Origin: SVEL01 sp045126215
GTDB lineage: Bacteria; Bacillota; Clostridia; Lachnospirales; Lachnospiraceae
Assembly (NCBI GenBank): GCA_045126215.1
Contig: JBGVOD010000057.1
Location: forward strand, 1-47,288
Length of the DNA stretch: 47,288 nt
Reading direction: 5' to 3'
Positions 25,357-34,628 of this stretch are shown here, one piece after another; the first letter of the stretch is position 1, and every line of letters begins with the position of its first letter. The notes below the pieces were generated by a model that saw nothing but the letters and a program-made list of their open reading frames with translations, was not told where the DNA came from and ran no database searches. A program made the position numbers and the translations under genes.

Positions 25357-25400
25357 ATATGTAATTTTATATACAATTTCAGATAATTTTTCGAAAGCTA

Positions 25401-26252
25401 TTAAACAAGCTTATATCCACAATTTCCACAGAATTTTGTACCAATTGTTTTTGTACCACAATCCGGGCAGAATTTTGGAATCTTTATATTTGTACCCTGA
25501 CCTCTTTCTTCTACTGTTCCAATTTTTTCTTTAGCTGATGAATTAGCTGTGTTGGCAGCATTAAATATTTTATCGTTCATCATCTGTTCAAAATTCTCAG
25601 GATACGAAAAATTTTGTATGTTAAATTCGCTTATCGACAAACCAATCTTATAAAGTTCCATATCAAGGTCTGCCTTTATCCCTTCAGAAATACTTTGGGA
25701 AACTGCTTGAAGATTAAATATATCCTTGCCTTCATTTGTAATCCATTTCATAAGTAGTGGATCAAGTTTAGAGCATACCAACTCCCTGATATCCTGTACT
25801 GTATATATACTTCGTATACCAGCGATTTGATCTATGAAATTAATTCTATCCGAAATCTTACACCTTAATGTTCCAAAAGCCCTGATTGGTACTCCTGTTG
25901 CAACTATATCAGATGGAATCCTTATTGTATTCTGGGTTCCCCACTTAACAGTTACTTCCTTTGTGTTTATAAACAGCACTTCTGCCCTGACTCCCGCTGA
26001 GCTAAATCCATATTTAAAATTCTTAAGGGATGAAAGGAATGGTATTATCTGTGAATCTATGTCATACTCACCTTCATCTTCAAATATACCCTCTATCCTC
26101 CCATTGAATAAAAATATTGCATCCTGACCCGGCCGAATAATAAGTTGACTGCCTTTTTTTATCTCGCTGTCCTGCCATTTCCAGAACAAAACATCATTTC
26201 TTGTCTCCTGCCATTCTACAATACTTGAAAACTGATTACCGAAAAATCCCAT
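25401..26252 (-). CDS. SPFH/Band 7 protein with C-terminal zinc ribbon
   Basis: A 283-residue protein of the YdjI-like SPFH group (once called virion core protein). The N-terminal ~200 residues are the SPFH domain, with WQDSEIKKGSQLIIRPGQDA and VPIRAFGTLRCKISDR. After a helical segment (MMNDKIFNAANTA) the C-terminus has paired CPDC and CGNC motifs, a zinc ribbon. It starts two bases after the pspA stop, without a clear ribosome binding site of its own, so it is probably translationally coupled. In Bacillus the matching partner works with PspA in membrane stress. The role here is inferred from that. Confidence 0.88.
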   Translation of the reverse strand: MGFFGNQFSSIVEWQETRNDVLFWKWQDSEIKKGSQLIIRPGQDAIFLFNGRIEGIFEDEGEYDIDSQIIPFLSSLKNFKYGFSSAGVRAEVLFINTKEVTVKWGTQNTIRIPSDIVATGVPIRAFGTLRCKISDRINFIDQIAGIRSIYTVQDIRELVCSKLDPLLMKWITNEGKDIFNLQAVSQSISEGIKADLDMELYKIGLSISEFNIQNFSYPENFEQMMNDKIFNAANTANSSAKEKIGTVEERGQGTNIKIPKFCPDCGTKTIGTKFCGNCGYKLV

Positions 26253-26254
26253 AT

Positions 26255-26938
26255 TTATTTACCAAGCTGTGCCTTCAATGCAGCAAGTTCATCATCTACT
26301 ACAGAAGATGTTGGTGATGAATCATACTTTGCAGCTAATTCTTCTGCTGTGTTTGCTGTAGCTGAAACATTAAGTTCTGCCATTGCATTAGCCTTATCAA
26401 GCATCTGGTCAGCTTTTGCTTCCATTCTTGCGAATGCAGACATACTGTTTTCTGCGCCTGCAACACTAGAGCCAAGCTGATTAATTCTCTCCTGTGTCTT
26501 TGCAACAGCAATCTTAGCCTTGATAGAATCTCTTCTTGAATTCAGTTCATTGATATCTCTAACAAGCTTATCATGCATCTGACGCATCTTTGATGAATTT
26601 GCAGCAGCTAAATCATATGCCTGCTGAAGAGCCACCTGTTTTTCAGCTAACTGATTTTTCTTAACAATAAACTGTCTTGCATCTTCATCATTTCCTGCTT
26701 CAACAGCCTTAACAGCATAATTCTGATATTTTGCAACCTCTGCATTACACTCATCAAGCGCTCTCTTCGCTCTTGTCTCTTCTGCCATAATAGTTGCTGT
26801 TTCTGATTTAACCTTTGCCAAATCTTCATTGAGATTTCTAATATATTGGTCAATCATCTTTTCAGGATCTTCTGCCTTATCAAGCAATGCATTGATGTTT
26901 GATGCCATAATGTCTTTAAATCTCGAAATAATACCCAT
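26255..26938 (-). CDS. pspA: PspA/IM30 family membrane stress protein
   Basis: A 227-residue, nearly all-helical protein. GIISRFKDIMASNINALLDK and AEDPEKMIDQYIRNLNEDLA are the N-terminal amphipathic and coiled-coil signatures of PspA/Vipp1. The middle has long heptad-rich coils with VKKNQLAEKQVALQQAYDLA and a C-terminal VDDELAALKAQLGK. PspA binds damaged membrane from the cytoplasmic side and forms ESCRT-III-like assemblies. The start at 26938 has AGGAGG upstream at 11 bases; an earlier in-frame codon lacks a site. No PspF or LiaR regulator is encoded nearby. It is the first gene of a two-gene operon with the SPFH protein. Confidence 0.93.
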   Translation of the reverse strand: MGIISRFKDIMASNINALLDKAEDPEKMIDQYIRNLNEDLAKVKSETATIMAEETRAKRALDECNAEVAKYQNYAVKAVEAGNDEDARQFIVKKNQLAEKQVALQQAYDLAAANSSKMRQMHDKLVRDINELNSRRDSIKAKIAVAKTQERINQLGSSVAGAENSMSAFARMEAKADQMLDKANAMAELNVSATANTAEELAAKYDSSPTSSVVDDELAALKAQLGK

Positions 26939-26988
26939 AATTCTTAAATCCTCCTTGGCTCTTTGCCATATTTTTTCCAACTGTTACA

Positions 26989-27017
26989 ATTATACTATAG
27001 CCATATAAATTTGTCAT
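26989..27017 (-). promoter_or_regulatory. Promoter of pspA
   Basis: Minus-strand ATGACA (27012-27017), a 17-bp spacer, and TATAAT (26989-26994). A good sigma-A type promoter giving a leader of about 45 bases. No sigma-54 motif was seen, as expected outside proteobacteria. Confidence 0.65.
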
Positions 27018-27072
27018 TCATTTTGATTGAATCTGAATTTTTATGTACTAGATATATCACATGATATGAGGG

Positions 27073-28005
27073 TCAAAAGGTATTTTTCACTATATCCTTG
27101 TACTCATCAAGCTTCTTTGACTTTTTAATCTTCTTCCACAACTTTTCATCACCATAATTTTTGTATAAATAGCTCCAAAGCTCTTTCATCTTAAATAACG
27201 CATTCACGCCACTGTTGAATTCACTCTCATATTTATCTGCTAAGTTCAAAGTAAATTCTACTATTTTGGATATATCGCAAAGTTCATTTCTATTTTCTTT
27301 TATATTTTTTGCAAGAATTGGATTTGCAAGAAGACCTCTCCCAATCATTATGCCACTTACCTTCTCATATTTACCTGCAATTTTACTGTAATCCTCCACC
27401 TTGCATACATCACCATTATAGCATATGGGCATCTTTGCTCTATTATAAGCATCTTCAAAAATATTCATATGAACCTCATTTTTGTAGTAATCCTTCAACA
27501 ATCTTGGATGTATCGTCAATTCAGATATAGGATACTTATTAAATATATCAAGTATCTCATCAAATTCTGATTCTGACTCAATTCCAATCCTGGTTTTAAC
27601 AGATACCTTCACATGCTTATTTTCATAATACTCATATACTTTATAAAGAAATTCGTCCAATTCCTTTGTTTTTGAAAGAAATCCTGCCCCTCGAAACTTT
27701 GAAGAAACAGTTCCGGATGGGCACCCCAAATTTAAATTAATCTCACTATATCCATACTCAAGCAGATTATCCGCTGTTTTTATGAATGCTCCACTATCGT
27801 TAGTAAGTATTTGCGGAACTATTTCAATACCTTTGTTGTTTTCCGGTAATATATCATTTAATTCTCTTCTTTTAAAATCTCTCTTCTCAATAGGTACAAT
27901 AAACGGTGTATAAAATCTGTCAATTCCTCCAAACATTTCATTTATTGTATTTCTAAATATATGTCCGGTAATACTCTCCATTGGAGCAAGATATATTGGT
28001 ATCAT
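27073..28005 (-). CDS. tRNA-dihydrouridine synthase
   Basis: A 310-residue flavoenzyme of the Dus family. IYLAPMESITGHIFRNTINE is the N-terminal FMN-binding signature. INLNLGCPSGTVSSKFRGAG holds the catalytic Cys of the N-x-x-C-P motif. VSVKTRIGI, LTIHPRLL and NGDVC are the later barrel strands, and IMIGRGLLANP the phosphate loop. It reduces uridine in the D-loop of tRNA using NADPH. The start at 28005 (GAGAG seven bases upstream) is chosen over a longer start that would add 23 unconserved residues. It lacks the usual RNA-binding Arg-rich C-terminus length of DusB but is otherwise normal. Divergent from the thiamine operon. Confidence 0.9.
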   Translation of the reverse strand: MIPIYLAPMESITGHIFRNTINEMFGGIDRFYTPFIVPIEKRDFKRRELNDILPENNKGIEIVPQILTNDSGAFIKTADNLLEYGYSEINLNLGCPSGTVSSKFRGAGFLSKTKELDEFLYKVYEYYENKHVKVSVKTRIGIESESEFDEILDIFNKYPISELTIHPRLLKDYYKNEVHMNIFEDAYNRAKMPICYNGDVCKVEDYSKIAGKYEKVSGIMIGRGLLANPILAKNIKENRNELCDISKIVEFTLNLADKYESEFNSGVNALFKMKELWSYLYKNYGDEKLWKKIKKSKKLDEYKDIVKNTF

Positions 28006-28060
28006 ATTATTTCTCTCTTTCGTTATAATTATTTTGTATATCCGAGTGTACTTTATCACA

Positions 28061-28089
28061 TTGATATCAGTCAAGATTTTTGTTATTAT
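28061..28089 (+). promoter_or_regulatory. Promoter of the thiM-thiE-thiD operon
   Basis: TTGATA (28061-28066), a 17-bp spacer and TATTAT (28084-28089). The transcript would start near 28096, about 25 bases before the thiM ATG. This leaves no room for a TPP riboswitch, and no such sequence is present. Confidence 0.65.
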
Positions 28090-28121
28090 TGTAGAATTAA
28101 ATCAGTTGAAAGGAGTACTTT

Positions 28122-28946
28122 ATGTTTAAAGAATGTCTTACAAACGTGAGGATCACCTCCCCATTAGTGCATAATATCACAAATTACGTAACAGTAAACG
28201 ATGTTGCAAATATTATTCTCGCCTGTGGTGCAAGTCCAATTATGTCCGATGAACCTGATGATGTTTCCGAAATTACATCTATCTGCAATGGCCTTAATAT
28301 CAACATCGGAACATTAAACCACCGCAGCATCGAAGCAATGTTCATTGCCGGAAAAAAGGCAAATGAATTAGGACATGTCGTGCTTCTTGATCCTGTCGGT
28401 GCAGGTGCAAGTTCCCTACGAACCAATACAGCAATAAATCTTTTAAAAGAAATCAAATTTGATGTGATAAGAGGAAATATATCAGAGGTAAAAGCCCTTG
28501 CTCTTGGTAGTGCATCCACAAAAGGTGTAGATGCTGATGTTTCTGATACTGTAACAAATGAAAATCTTGATAAATCAATTGCTTTTGCTAAAGAGTTTGC
28601 TAAAAGTACCGGTGCTATAATTGCTATAACAGGTGCTATAGATATAGTATGTGATGACAAAAAATGCTATATTATAAGAAACGGAAGAAAAGAAATGAGC
28701 AGAATAACAGGTACAGGTTGCCAGCTTTCAGGTATAATGACAGCTTTTCTTTGTGCAAATATTGATAACAAACTCGAAGCTGCTGCCGCTGCCTTATGTA
28801 CTATGGGGCTGGCAGGTGAAATCGGATATTCCCATATGCAACCATATGAAGGTAATTCTTCATACCGAAATCATATTATTGATGCTGTTTACAATATGAC
28901 TGGCGAAGAACTTGAAAAAAATTCAAAATGTGAGGTTTTCATATGA
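28122..28946 (+). CDS. thiM: Hydroxyethylthiazole kinase
   Basis: A 274-residue kinase that phosphorylates 4-methyl-5-(2-hydroxyethyl)thiazole, a thiamine salvage step. PLVHNITNYVTVNDVANIIL and CGASPIMSDEPDDVSEI are the substrate-site motifs. LLDPVGAGASSLRTNT and VIRGNISEV follow. RITGTGCQLSGIM contains the conserved GTGC anion hole and catalytic Cys. It opens a three-gene operon with thiE and thiD, with AAAGGAG before the ATG. The stop overlaps the thiE start as ATGA. Confidence 0.97.
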   Translation: MFKECLTNVRITSPLVHNITNYVTVNDVANIILACGASPIMSDEPDDVSEITSICNGLNINIGTLNHRSIEAMFIAGKKANELGHVVLLDPVGAGASSLRTNTAINLLKEIKFDVIRGNISEVKALALGSASTKGVDADVSDTVTNENLDKSIAFAKEFAKSTGAIIAITGAIDIVCDDKKCYIIRNGRKEMSRITGTGCQLSGIMTAFLCANIDNKLEAAAAALCTMGLAGEIGYSHMQPYEGNSSYRNHIIDAVYNMTGEELEKNSKCEVFI

Positions 28947-29593
28947 AATTAAGTAAAAAAAATTTACTATTATACGCTGTAACAGACCGTTCATGGCTGA
29001 ATGGTAACTCTCTCTACTCCCACGTAGAGAAATCAATTGAAGGCGGTGTTACTTTTGTACAACTCAGAGAAAAAAATCTAAGCGAAGAAGAATTTCTGTC
29101 AGAAGCCTTTGAAATCAAAGAACTTTGCAAAAAATATGGCGTTCCTTTCGTTATTAATGACAATGTTGACATAGCTTTAAAGACCGATGCCGATGGTGTT
29201 CATGTAGGTCAACACGACATGGAAACACTCGATGTCAGAAAAATGCTTGGTCCAGACAAAATAATAGGAGTTTCTGCCCAGACCGTAGAGCAGGCAATAC
29301 TGGCTGAAAAACATGGTGCCGATTATCTTGGAGTAGGTGCTGTGTTCCATACAAACTCCAAAGATGATGCAAATGATATCAGCCACGAAACATTAAAAGC
29401 TATCTGTAATGCAGTTTCCATTCCAGTTATCGCAATCGGTGGCATAACAAATGAAAATGTATATAAACTAAAGGACTCCGGTATATGCGGTATAGCCGTA
29501 ATCAGCGCAATCTATGGTCAAAAAGATATCAAGTCCGCTGCCAGAGAACTTAATCACATATGCTCATTATTATTTCAAGGAGGTCAATCATGA
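28943..29593 (+). CDS. thiE: Thiamine phosphate synthase
   Basis: A 216-residue TIM barrel that joins thiazole phosphate and pyrimidine pyrophosphate to give thiamine phosphate. YAVTDRSWLNG, FVQLREKNLSEEEF (diphosphate-binding Arg/Lys), FVINDNVDIAL, ADGVHVGQHDM, VSAQTVEQA, YLGVGAVFHTNSKDD and VIAIGGI are the family motifs in order. It overlaps thiM by four bases at its start and thiD by four at its end, so all three are translationally coupled. Confidence 0.96.
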   Translation: MKLSKKNLLLYAVTDRSWLNGNSLYSHVEKSIEGGVTFVQLREKNLSEEEFLSEAFEIKELCKKYGVPFVINDNVDIALKTDADGVHVGQHDMETLDVRKMLGPDKIIGVSAQTVEQAILAEKHGADYLGVGAVFHTNSKDDANDISHETLKAICNAVSIPVIAIGGITNENVYKLKDSGICGIAVISAIYGQKDIKSAARELNHICSLLFQGGQS

Positions 29594-30369
29594 AAACAGC
29601 TCTTACTATCGCAGGCAGTGATACAATTGGCGGCGCCGGTATTCAGGCGGATATTAAAACAATGACCTGTAATGGTGTATATGCGATGAGTGCCATTACC
29701 TCACTCACAGCCCAGAACACTACAGGTGTGGCAGGCATTTTTGATGTTCCAGCAGATTTTTTAGCTTTGCAGCTTGACAGTATTTTTACAGATATTTATC
29801 CTGATGCAATAAAAATTGGAATGGTATCCTCTGTAGAATTAATAGAAACCATTGCCACAAAGCTTAGATTTTATATGGCATCAAATATAGTCGTTGACCC
29901 TGTAATGGTTGCAACAAGTGGCGCCAAACTAATTAGTGATGAAGCAATTGAGACTCTAAAAGAAAAGCTTCTTCCATTAGCGACACTTGTAACTCCCAAT
30001 ATTCCTGAGGCTGAAGTTCTTTCAGATATGAAAATAAAAACAAAAGCTGATATGGAAAATGCTGCAAAAAAAATACAGCAGACATTTTCTACTGCTGTAT
30101 TGATAAAAGGCGGGCACAACATTAACGATGCAAATGACCTCTTGTATGACCACAATACTTGTAAATGGTTTTATGGAAAACGTATCAACAACCCAAATAC
30201 TCATGGAACCGGATGCACTCTTTCAAGTGCCATTTGTTCAAATCTGGCAAAAGGGCACAACCTTGACCAGTCAGTATACGAAGCAAAAGAATATATTTCA
30301 AATGCTCTTGGTGCAATGCTTGATTTAGGTCATGGAAGTGGTCCTATGAACCATGCTTTTATGCTATAG
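29590..30369 (+). CDS. thiD: Hydroxymethylpyrimidine/phosphomethylpyrimidine kinase
   Basis: A 259-residue ribokinase-fold enzyme that phosphorylates HMP to HMP-PP for thiamine. TIAGSDTIGGAGIQADIKTM is the N-terminal signature, with MSAITSLTAQNTTGV, VDPVMVATSGAKL, VTPNIPEAEVL and KGGH, and THGTGCTLSSAI holding the catalytic Cys/anion hole. The start at 29590 has AAGGAGGT (29577-29584) before it. The stop is at 30369, directly abutting the stop of the convergent metallophosphoesterase gene (30370) with no terminator between. With thiM and thiE this is a salvage set; de novo genes are not in the window. Confidence 0.96.
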   Translation: MKTALTIAGSDTIGGAGIQADIKTMTCNGVYAMSAITSLTAQNTTGVAGIFDVPADFLALQLDSIFTDIYPDAIKIGMVSSVELIETIATKLRFYMASNIVVDPVMVATSGAKLISDEAIETLKEKLLPLATLVTPNIPEAEVLSDMKIKTKADMENAAKKIQQTFSTAVLIKGGHNINDANDLLYDHNTCKWFYGKRINNPNTHGTGCTLSSAICSNLAKGHNLDQSVYEAKEYISNALGAMLDLGHGSGPMNHAFML

Positions 30370-31503
30370 TTATTTTCCTGAAACATTTATAATAACATAT
30401 TCTGCCGGTGAACTTGTCTTAACAGAATATCCCCAGCCGGCAAACCCTGATGTAACTATTGCATGCATTTTATCAACTATCGTTTCGCCATAAACGGCAT
30501 CATCAAATTTTACGATTTCAAATAATATATTAGCAGGCCAGATTTGTCCAGCATGTGTATGTCCGGAGAGAAGCAAATCTGTACCTGCTTCACTCTCTTC
30601 TGCATACTGTTTTGGTTGATGATCAAGTGTAATAATCAATTTGTCTTTATCTACATTATCTAAAATGGATTCTATTGATTTTCTTTCGGAAGTATTTGCA
30701 CTTCTTGCATATCCCGCATCTTCTCTTCCAACAAGCACAACCTCATCATTTATCTCAACATATTCATCCTGTAATATCCTTATACCTGCTGCCTCAATTG
30801 TTTCTCTAAGTTCCTCTTCACTATATGATTTATTGTTTGAATATAGCTGCCTGTCATGATTTCCATATACATAAAAGGTTCCAAATTCACTATCTATCTC
30901 ACCAAATGTTTTAAAAACATCCTTCATATCTTCTTTTGATGCATTTTCATCAACAATGTCCCCACAAAGTACAACCATATCTGGAGTTTTATCTTGAATT
31001 TCATTGCATATTTCCTGTAAAGTTTCACTATCAACGGAAACCCCAAAATGCACATCTGCAATCAATGCAACTTTATATCCTTCTTCTCTAAGGCTCTTGT
31101 CAATGCTTACATCATAATTCGTCTCAACAACATTCATTATATTGATATGCCCATATATAATAAGTACTATCGTAATCACAATTGGTATAATTGCAAGCCC
31201 ATATATTTTCTTAAACCATTTCATAGAATCATATTTTTCCTTTGATATCTTCTTTATCAAAAGATTTATTATATCCATAATGCATCCTAAAACAATAAAA
31301 TGCGCAAGTATAATAAATTGAATTCCAAATATGTAAAGGCATGACAATGAAACTATAACGCTTAATACTATAAATATTATTTTCTTATTTCTTGTATCAA
31401 CATTTACATTTAACGTTTTAAAGAATCTTCTTATAAAATGATAAAAATATATGCCTATCAGCACAAGTAATAAGGCTGCTGTAATTCCTAGAGCTATTCT
31501 CAT
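30370..31503 (-). CDS. Membrane-anchored metallophosphoesterase (calcineurin-like)
   Basis: A 377-residue protein. The N-terminal 130 residues hold four hydrophobic segments. The phosphoesterase domain follows: VALIADVHFGVSVD (D-x-H), VVLCGDIVDENA (G-D-x-V-D), YVYGNHDRQLY (G-N-H-D/E), ITLDHQP and LLLSGHTHAGQIWP (G-H-T-H). This is the YkuE/YaeI group, which acts on lipid or nucleotide phosphates outside or at the membrane. It is the last gene of an operon beginning with a MATE exporter and 31 bases after map. AGGAG precedes the ATG. Its stop abuts that of thiD. Confidence 0.88.
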   Translation of the reverse strand: MRIALGITAALLLVLIGIYFYHFIRRFFKTLNVNVDTRNKKIIFIVLSVIVSLSCLYIFGIQFIILAHFIVLGCIMDIINLLIKKISKEKYDSMKWFKKIYGLAIIPIVITIVLIIYGHINIMNVVETNYDVSIDKSLREEGYKVALIADVHFGVSVDSETLQEICNEIQDKTPDMVVLCGDIVDENASKEDMKDVFKTFGEIDSEFGTFYVYGNHDRQLYSNNKSYSEEELRETIEAAGIRILQDEYVEINDEVVLVGREDAGYARSANTSERKSIESILDNVDKDKLIITLDHQPKQYAEESEAGTDLLLSGHTHAGQIWPANILFEIVKFDDAVYGETIVDKMHAIVTSGFAGWGYSVKTSSPAEYVIINVSGK

Positions 31504-31534
31504 TTTTTTCTCCTAAAGTTATAAATTATGTATC

Positions 31535-32410
31535 CTAATATGAAAGTACTTCATTTCCATCTTCTGTAATCAAGATTGTATACTCCCACTGGGCTGATGG
31601 CATATTATCCTCTGTATATATTGTCCAGCCATCATTATCATCACAGAACACGTCAGGTTTTCCCATATTAATCATTGGTTCAATTGTAATTGTCATACCA
31701 GGCACAAGAATAACTCCTGTATGTTCTTTTCCAATATGTGGCACCCATGGTTCTTCATGAAATCCAACCCCTACTCCGTGTCCTCCAATTTCCCTTACAA
31801 CTGAGAATCCATTATCATAGGCTCTCTTTTCTATTGAATATCCAAAATCTCCAAGACAACTATAAGGTTTAGCAATACTTAACGCCTCATCAAGACATTC
31901 TTTTGTAATCTCTACAAGTTTTTTTCTCTTTTCACTAACCTCTCCAATCATAAACATTCTGGATGCATCACCATAATATCCATCCACAATAGTAGTACAA
32001 TCGACATTTATTATGTCTCCACTTTTAAGAATCCTATTATCATCCGGTATACCATGGCATACCACTTCATTTATAGATGTACATACACTCTTTGGATATC
32101 CTTCATATCCAAGACATGCGCATATTCCGCCATATTCTTTTGTCTTTTCTACAACCAACCTATCAATATCACCTGTAGATACACCCTCTTTTATAAACGC
32201 ACTTACATCATCAAGAATCCTTGTATTTATCTTGCCTGCTTTTCTCATTCCTTCAATCTGTTCTTTTGTTTTTATTACATGTCTTGGAGGTTCTACTGCC
32301 CCTTTATACTTATTCATAATGGCTGATATTTTGTCATCCATTCCAAGGTGACATGTCTTATATTTTTTTCCGCTTCCACACCAGCATGCATCATTTCTAC
32401 CCAACTTCAT
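31535..32410 (-). CDS. map: Methionine aminopeptidase with N-terminal SEC-C zinc motif
   Basis: A 291-residue type I methionine aminopeptidase with a zinc-binding N-terminus. Cys9, Cys11, Cys20 and His21 form the SEC-C motif, which docks the enzyme on the ribosome. The pita-bread domain has VCHGIPDD, INVDCTTIVDGYYGDASRMF (metal Asp ligands), GGHGVGVGFHEEPWVPH (His) and MTITIEPMIN (Glu), then the final WEYTILITEDG Glu. It removes the initiator Met from new proteins. This SEC-C form is common in clostridia as an additional MAP. It follows ttcA by 20 bases with GAGGAC before the ATG. Confidence 0.95.
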   Translation of the reverse strand: MKLGRNDACWCGSGKKYKTCHLGMDDKISAIMNKYKGAVEPPRHVIKTKEQIEGMRKAGKINTRILDDVSAFIKEGVSTGDIDRLVVEKTKEYGGICACLGYEGYPKSVCTSINEVVCHGIPDDNRILKSGDIINVDCTTIVDGYYGDASRMFMIGEVSEKRKKLVEITKECLDEALSIAKPYSCLGDFGYSIEKRAYDNGFSVVREIGGHGVGVGFHEEPWVPHIGKEHTGVILVPGMTITIEPMINMGKPDVFCDDNDGWTIYTEDNMPSAQWEYTILITEDGNEVLSY

Positions 32411-32430
32411 TATATTGTCCTCTTTTCTTT

Positions 32431-33135
32431 TTATTTATTGAAATTGTTCTTTATTGCAGTAAACATCCTGTCCTTTGCGCCTTTATTTTCATTATTAATC
32501 TGTCTGACAAGGCTCTTAACATATTCTCTCTTTGTATATCCATCAGCAGGACATGGATTCTTTGCAACAGGAAGTTGCATCTTGTTCTTAAATCCTATTA
32601 TCTCTGATTCACTAACATACATCATAGGTCTGATAACAGTAAGTTCTGTTTTCTCAAGATATGTTACTGGTTCAAAGGTATGGATTCTTCCCTCATAAAT
32701 CAATGACAGCATCATCGTCTCCACAATATCATCTTTATGATGTGCATACGCTACTTTATTACAGCCCAATTCCTTTGCCATATTGTTAAGTGCTCCCTTT
32801 CTAAGTTTAGAACAAAGCGCACAAGGATTTGATTCTCTTCTTATATCAAAAACTATTTTAGAAATCTCCGTAGGCACTATAGTTAGAGGAACATTTAACA
32901 TTTTACATAATTCTGTAATTTCATCAAAGCCCTGAATCCCTAACCCCAAATCAACGGATATTGCACATAATTCAAACTTTTTATCATAGAAATTTCTAAG
33001 CCCTGAAAGAGCGTATAAAAGTGCCAAACTATCCTTTCCTCCTGATACCCCAATAGCAACTTTATCGCCCTCTGATATCATATTGTAATCATCTATTGCT
33101 TTTCTTGTATAACTATATAATCTCTGTAATTTCAT
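32431..33135 (-). CDS. ttcA: tRNA 2-thiocytidine synthetase TtcA
   Basis: A 234-residue PP-loop ATPase. SGGKDS (31-36) is the ATP pyrophosphatase loop. Cys102 and Cys105 (PCALCSKLRKG) plus Cys192 (KNPCPADG) match the three ligands of the TtcA [4Fe-4S] cluster. AYAHHKDDIVETMMLSLIYEGRI is the conserved C-terminal motif. The enzyme makes 2-thiocytidine at tRNA position 32. Its ATG shares one base with the stop of the upstream MATE gene (TAATG), so the two are coupled. Confidence 0.9.
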   Translation of the reverse strand: MKLQRLYSYTRKAIDDYNMISEGDKVAIGVSGGKDSLALLYALSGLRNFYDKKFELCAISVDLGLGIQGFDEITELCKMLNVPLTIVPTEISKIVFDIRRESNPCALCSKLRKGALNNMAKELGCNKVAYAHHKDDIVETMMLSLIYEGRIHTFEPVTYLEKTELTVIRPMMYVSESEIIGFKNKMQLPVAKNPCPADGYTKREYVKSLVRQINNENKGAKDRMFTAIKNNFNK

Positions 33136-34517
33136 TAATCATTTCCTAACAATACTTTATTTTCCGCTAAGGATTTCTTTATTTTCTTTGCAATTATCAA
33201 CAATGTAATGACATGTGCAAGAATTGTAACTATCCAAGATATCGGATAAGAAACATATACATTAAACTCTGTATGGAACTGCTCCATTTTAAATACTGTT
33301 CCTAACCATAATAGTCTTAGTCCACACGCTCCAATGAGTGAAACAATCATAGGTATTACCGAATATCCCAGTCCTCTTAATATACCCACAAGCACATCCA
33401 TAACTCCACACAAAGCATATGTTGTTGCAATGACTCGCATTCTTCCAAGCCCTGCTATAATAACCTCATTACTGTCCGTATATATAGCCATAAGCTTATC
33501 TCCCATTAAATATGCTGTCCATCCTAATACAACACCTGTTATTATAACACTAACCAATGCGGATGCAGTAATTTTTTTAATTCTGTCATATCTTCCAGCC
33601 CCTACATTTTGTGAGGTGAATGATATTGCAGCCTGATAAAATGAGTTCATTGAAATATATATAAATCCTTCAATACTTTGAGCTGCTGCATTTCCTGATA
33701 CACATATTTTTCCAAAAGAGTTAATTGATGACTGAATCACAACATTTGAAAGTGCAAAAATAACGCCCTGACATCCCGCTGGAAATCCCACTCTCAATAT
33801 TCCAAACAACTGCTCTCTATGTACCCTTAAATCCTTTAGTACAAGATTAATAGGACCTTTTTCTTTTATCATACATCTAACAACTAAAAATGCTGATAAA
33901 TACTGTGAACAAATTGTCGCCAATGCCACTCCGGCAACATCCATTTTAAACACAATTACAAATAAAAGATTTAGCAAAACATTCAAAACACCTGATATCA
34001 TCAAAAAATATAACGGCCTCTTTGTATCGCCGATAGAACGCAATATAGCAGCTCCAAAATTATATACCATCATAGCCGGCATTCCAAGAAACAATATCCT
34101 CAAATACACAGAAGCAAGCCCAATAATATCCTCCGGAGTCATCATCCATTCTAAAAATACAAGTGCAAATATACATCCTATGATTGTAAGAAATATTCCA
34201 CTTATCACGCTAAGTGCCATTGCTGTATGTACTGTTTTTTTCAGTTCATCATATTTCTTTGCACCATACTTTCTTGATGCCAGAACATTCGCACCAACAG
34301 ATAAGCCTATAAAAGCATTCGTTAGCAGATTAATAAGTGCCGTATTTGCACCTACTGCTCCCATAGAATTATCACCTGCAAATTTACCTATTACCACAAT
34401 ATCTGCTGCATTAAATAGCAATTGTAAATTGCTGGAAAATATCAATGGCAATGTAAATATAAGCATTTTCTTAAGTACAGGACCATTGCACATATCCATT
34501 TCATAGCTTTTCTTCAT
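33135..34517 (-). CDS. MATE family efflux transporter
   Basis: A 460-residue protein with about 12 hydrophobic segments. LIFTLPLIFSSNLQLLFNAA, DIVVIGKFAGDNSMGAVGAN and FIGLSVGANVLASRKYGAKK are the N-terminal MATE signatures; the second half repeats the fold with GAAQ-like VSGNAAAQSIEGFIYISMNS and SFTSQNVGAGRYDR. MATE proteins export drugs or metabolites using Na+ or H+. The ATG at 34517 is chosen over a GTG four codons earlier. It opens the operon MATE-ttcA-map-phosphoesterase. Confidence 0.92.
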   Translation of the reverse strand: MKKSYEMDMCNGPVLKKMLIFTLPLIFSSNLQLLFNAADIVVIGKFAGDNSMGAVGANTALINLLTNAFIGLSVGANVLASRKYGAKKYDELKKTVHTAMALSVISGIFLTIIGCIFALVFLEWMMTPEDIIGLASVYLRILFLGMPAMMVYNFGAAILRSIGDTKRPLYFLMISGVLNVLLNLLFVIVFKMDVAGVALATICSQYLSAFLVVRCMIKEKGPINLVLKDLRVHREQLFGILRVGFPAGCQGVIFALSNVVIQSSINSFGKICVSGNAAAQSIEGFIYISMNSFYQAAISFTSQNVGAGRYDRIKKITASALVSVIITGVVLGWTAYLMGDKLMAIYTDSNEVIIAGLGRMRVIATTYALCGVMDVLVGILRGLGYSVIPMIVSLIGACGLRLLWLGTVFKMEQFHTEFNVYVSYPISWIVTILAHVITLLIIAKKIKKSLAENKVLLGND

Positions 34518-34628
34518 ACAATATATCACTCTCTTTTCAAATCTAACATCTATATGAATTGATTTTTATAGAAAAATGCTTTACTCTATAAACATCATTT
34601 TAACACAAATTATAAGGAAATAGAATTT

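Noticed and set aside
28022..28121. Possible TPP riboswitch before thiM
   Set aside because: No CUGAGA or ACC-type core and too little space after the promoter.
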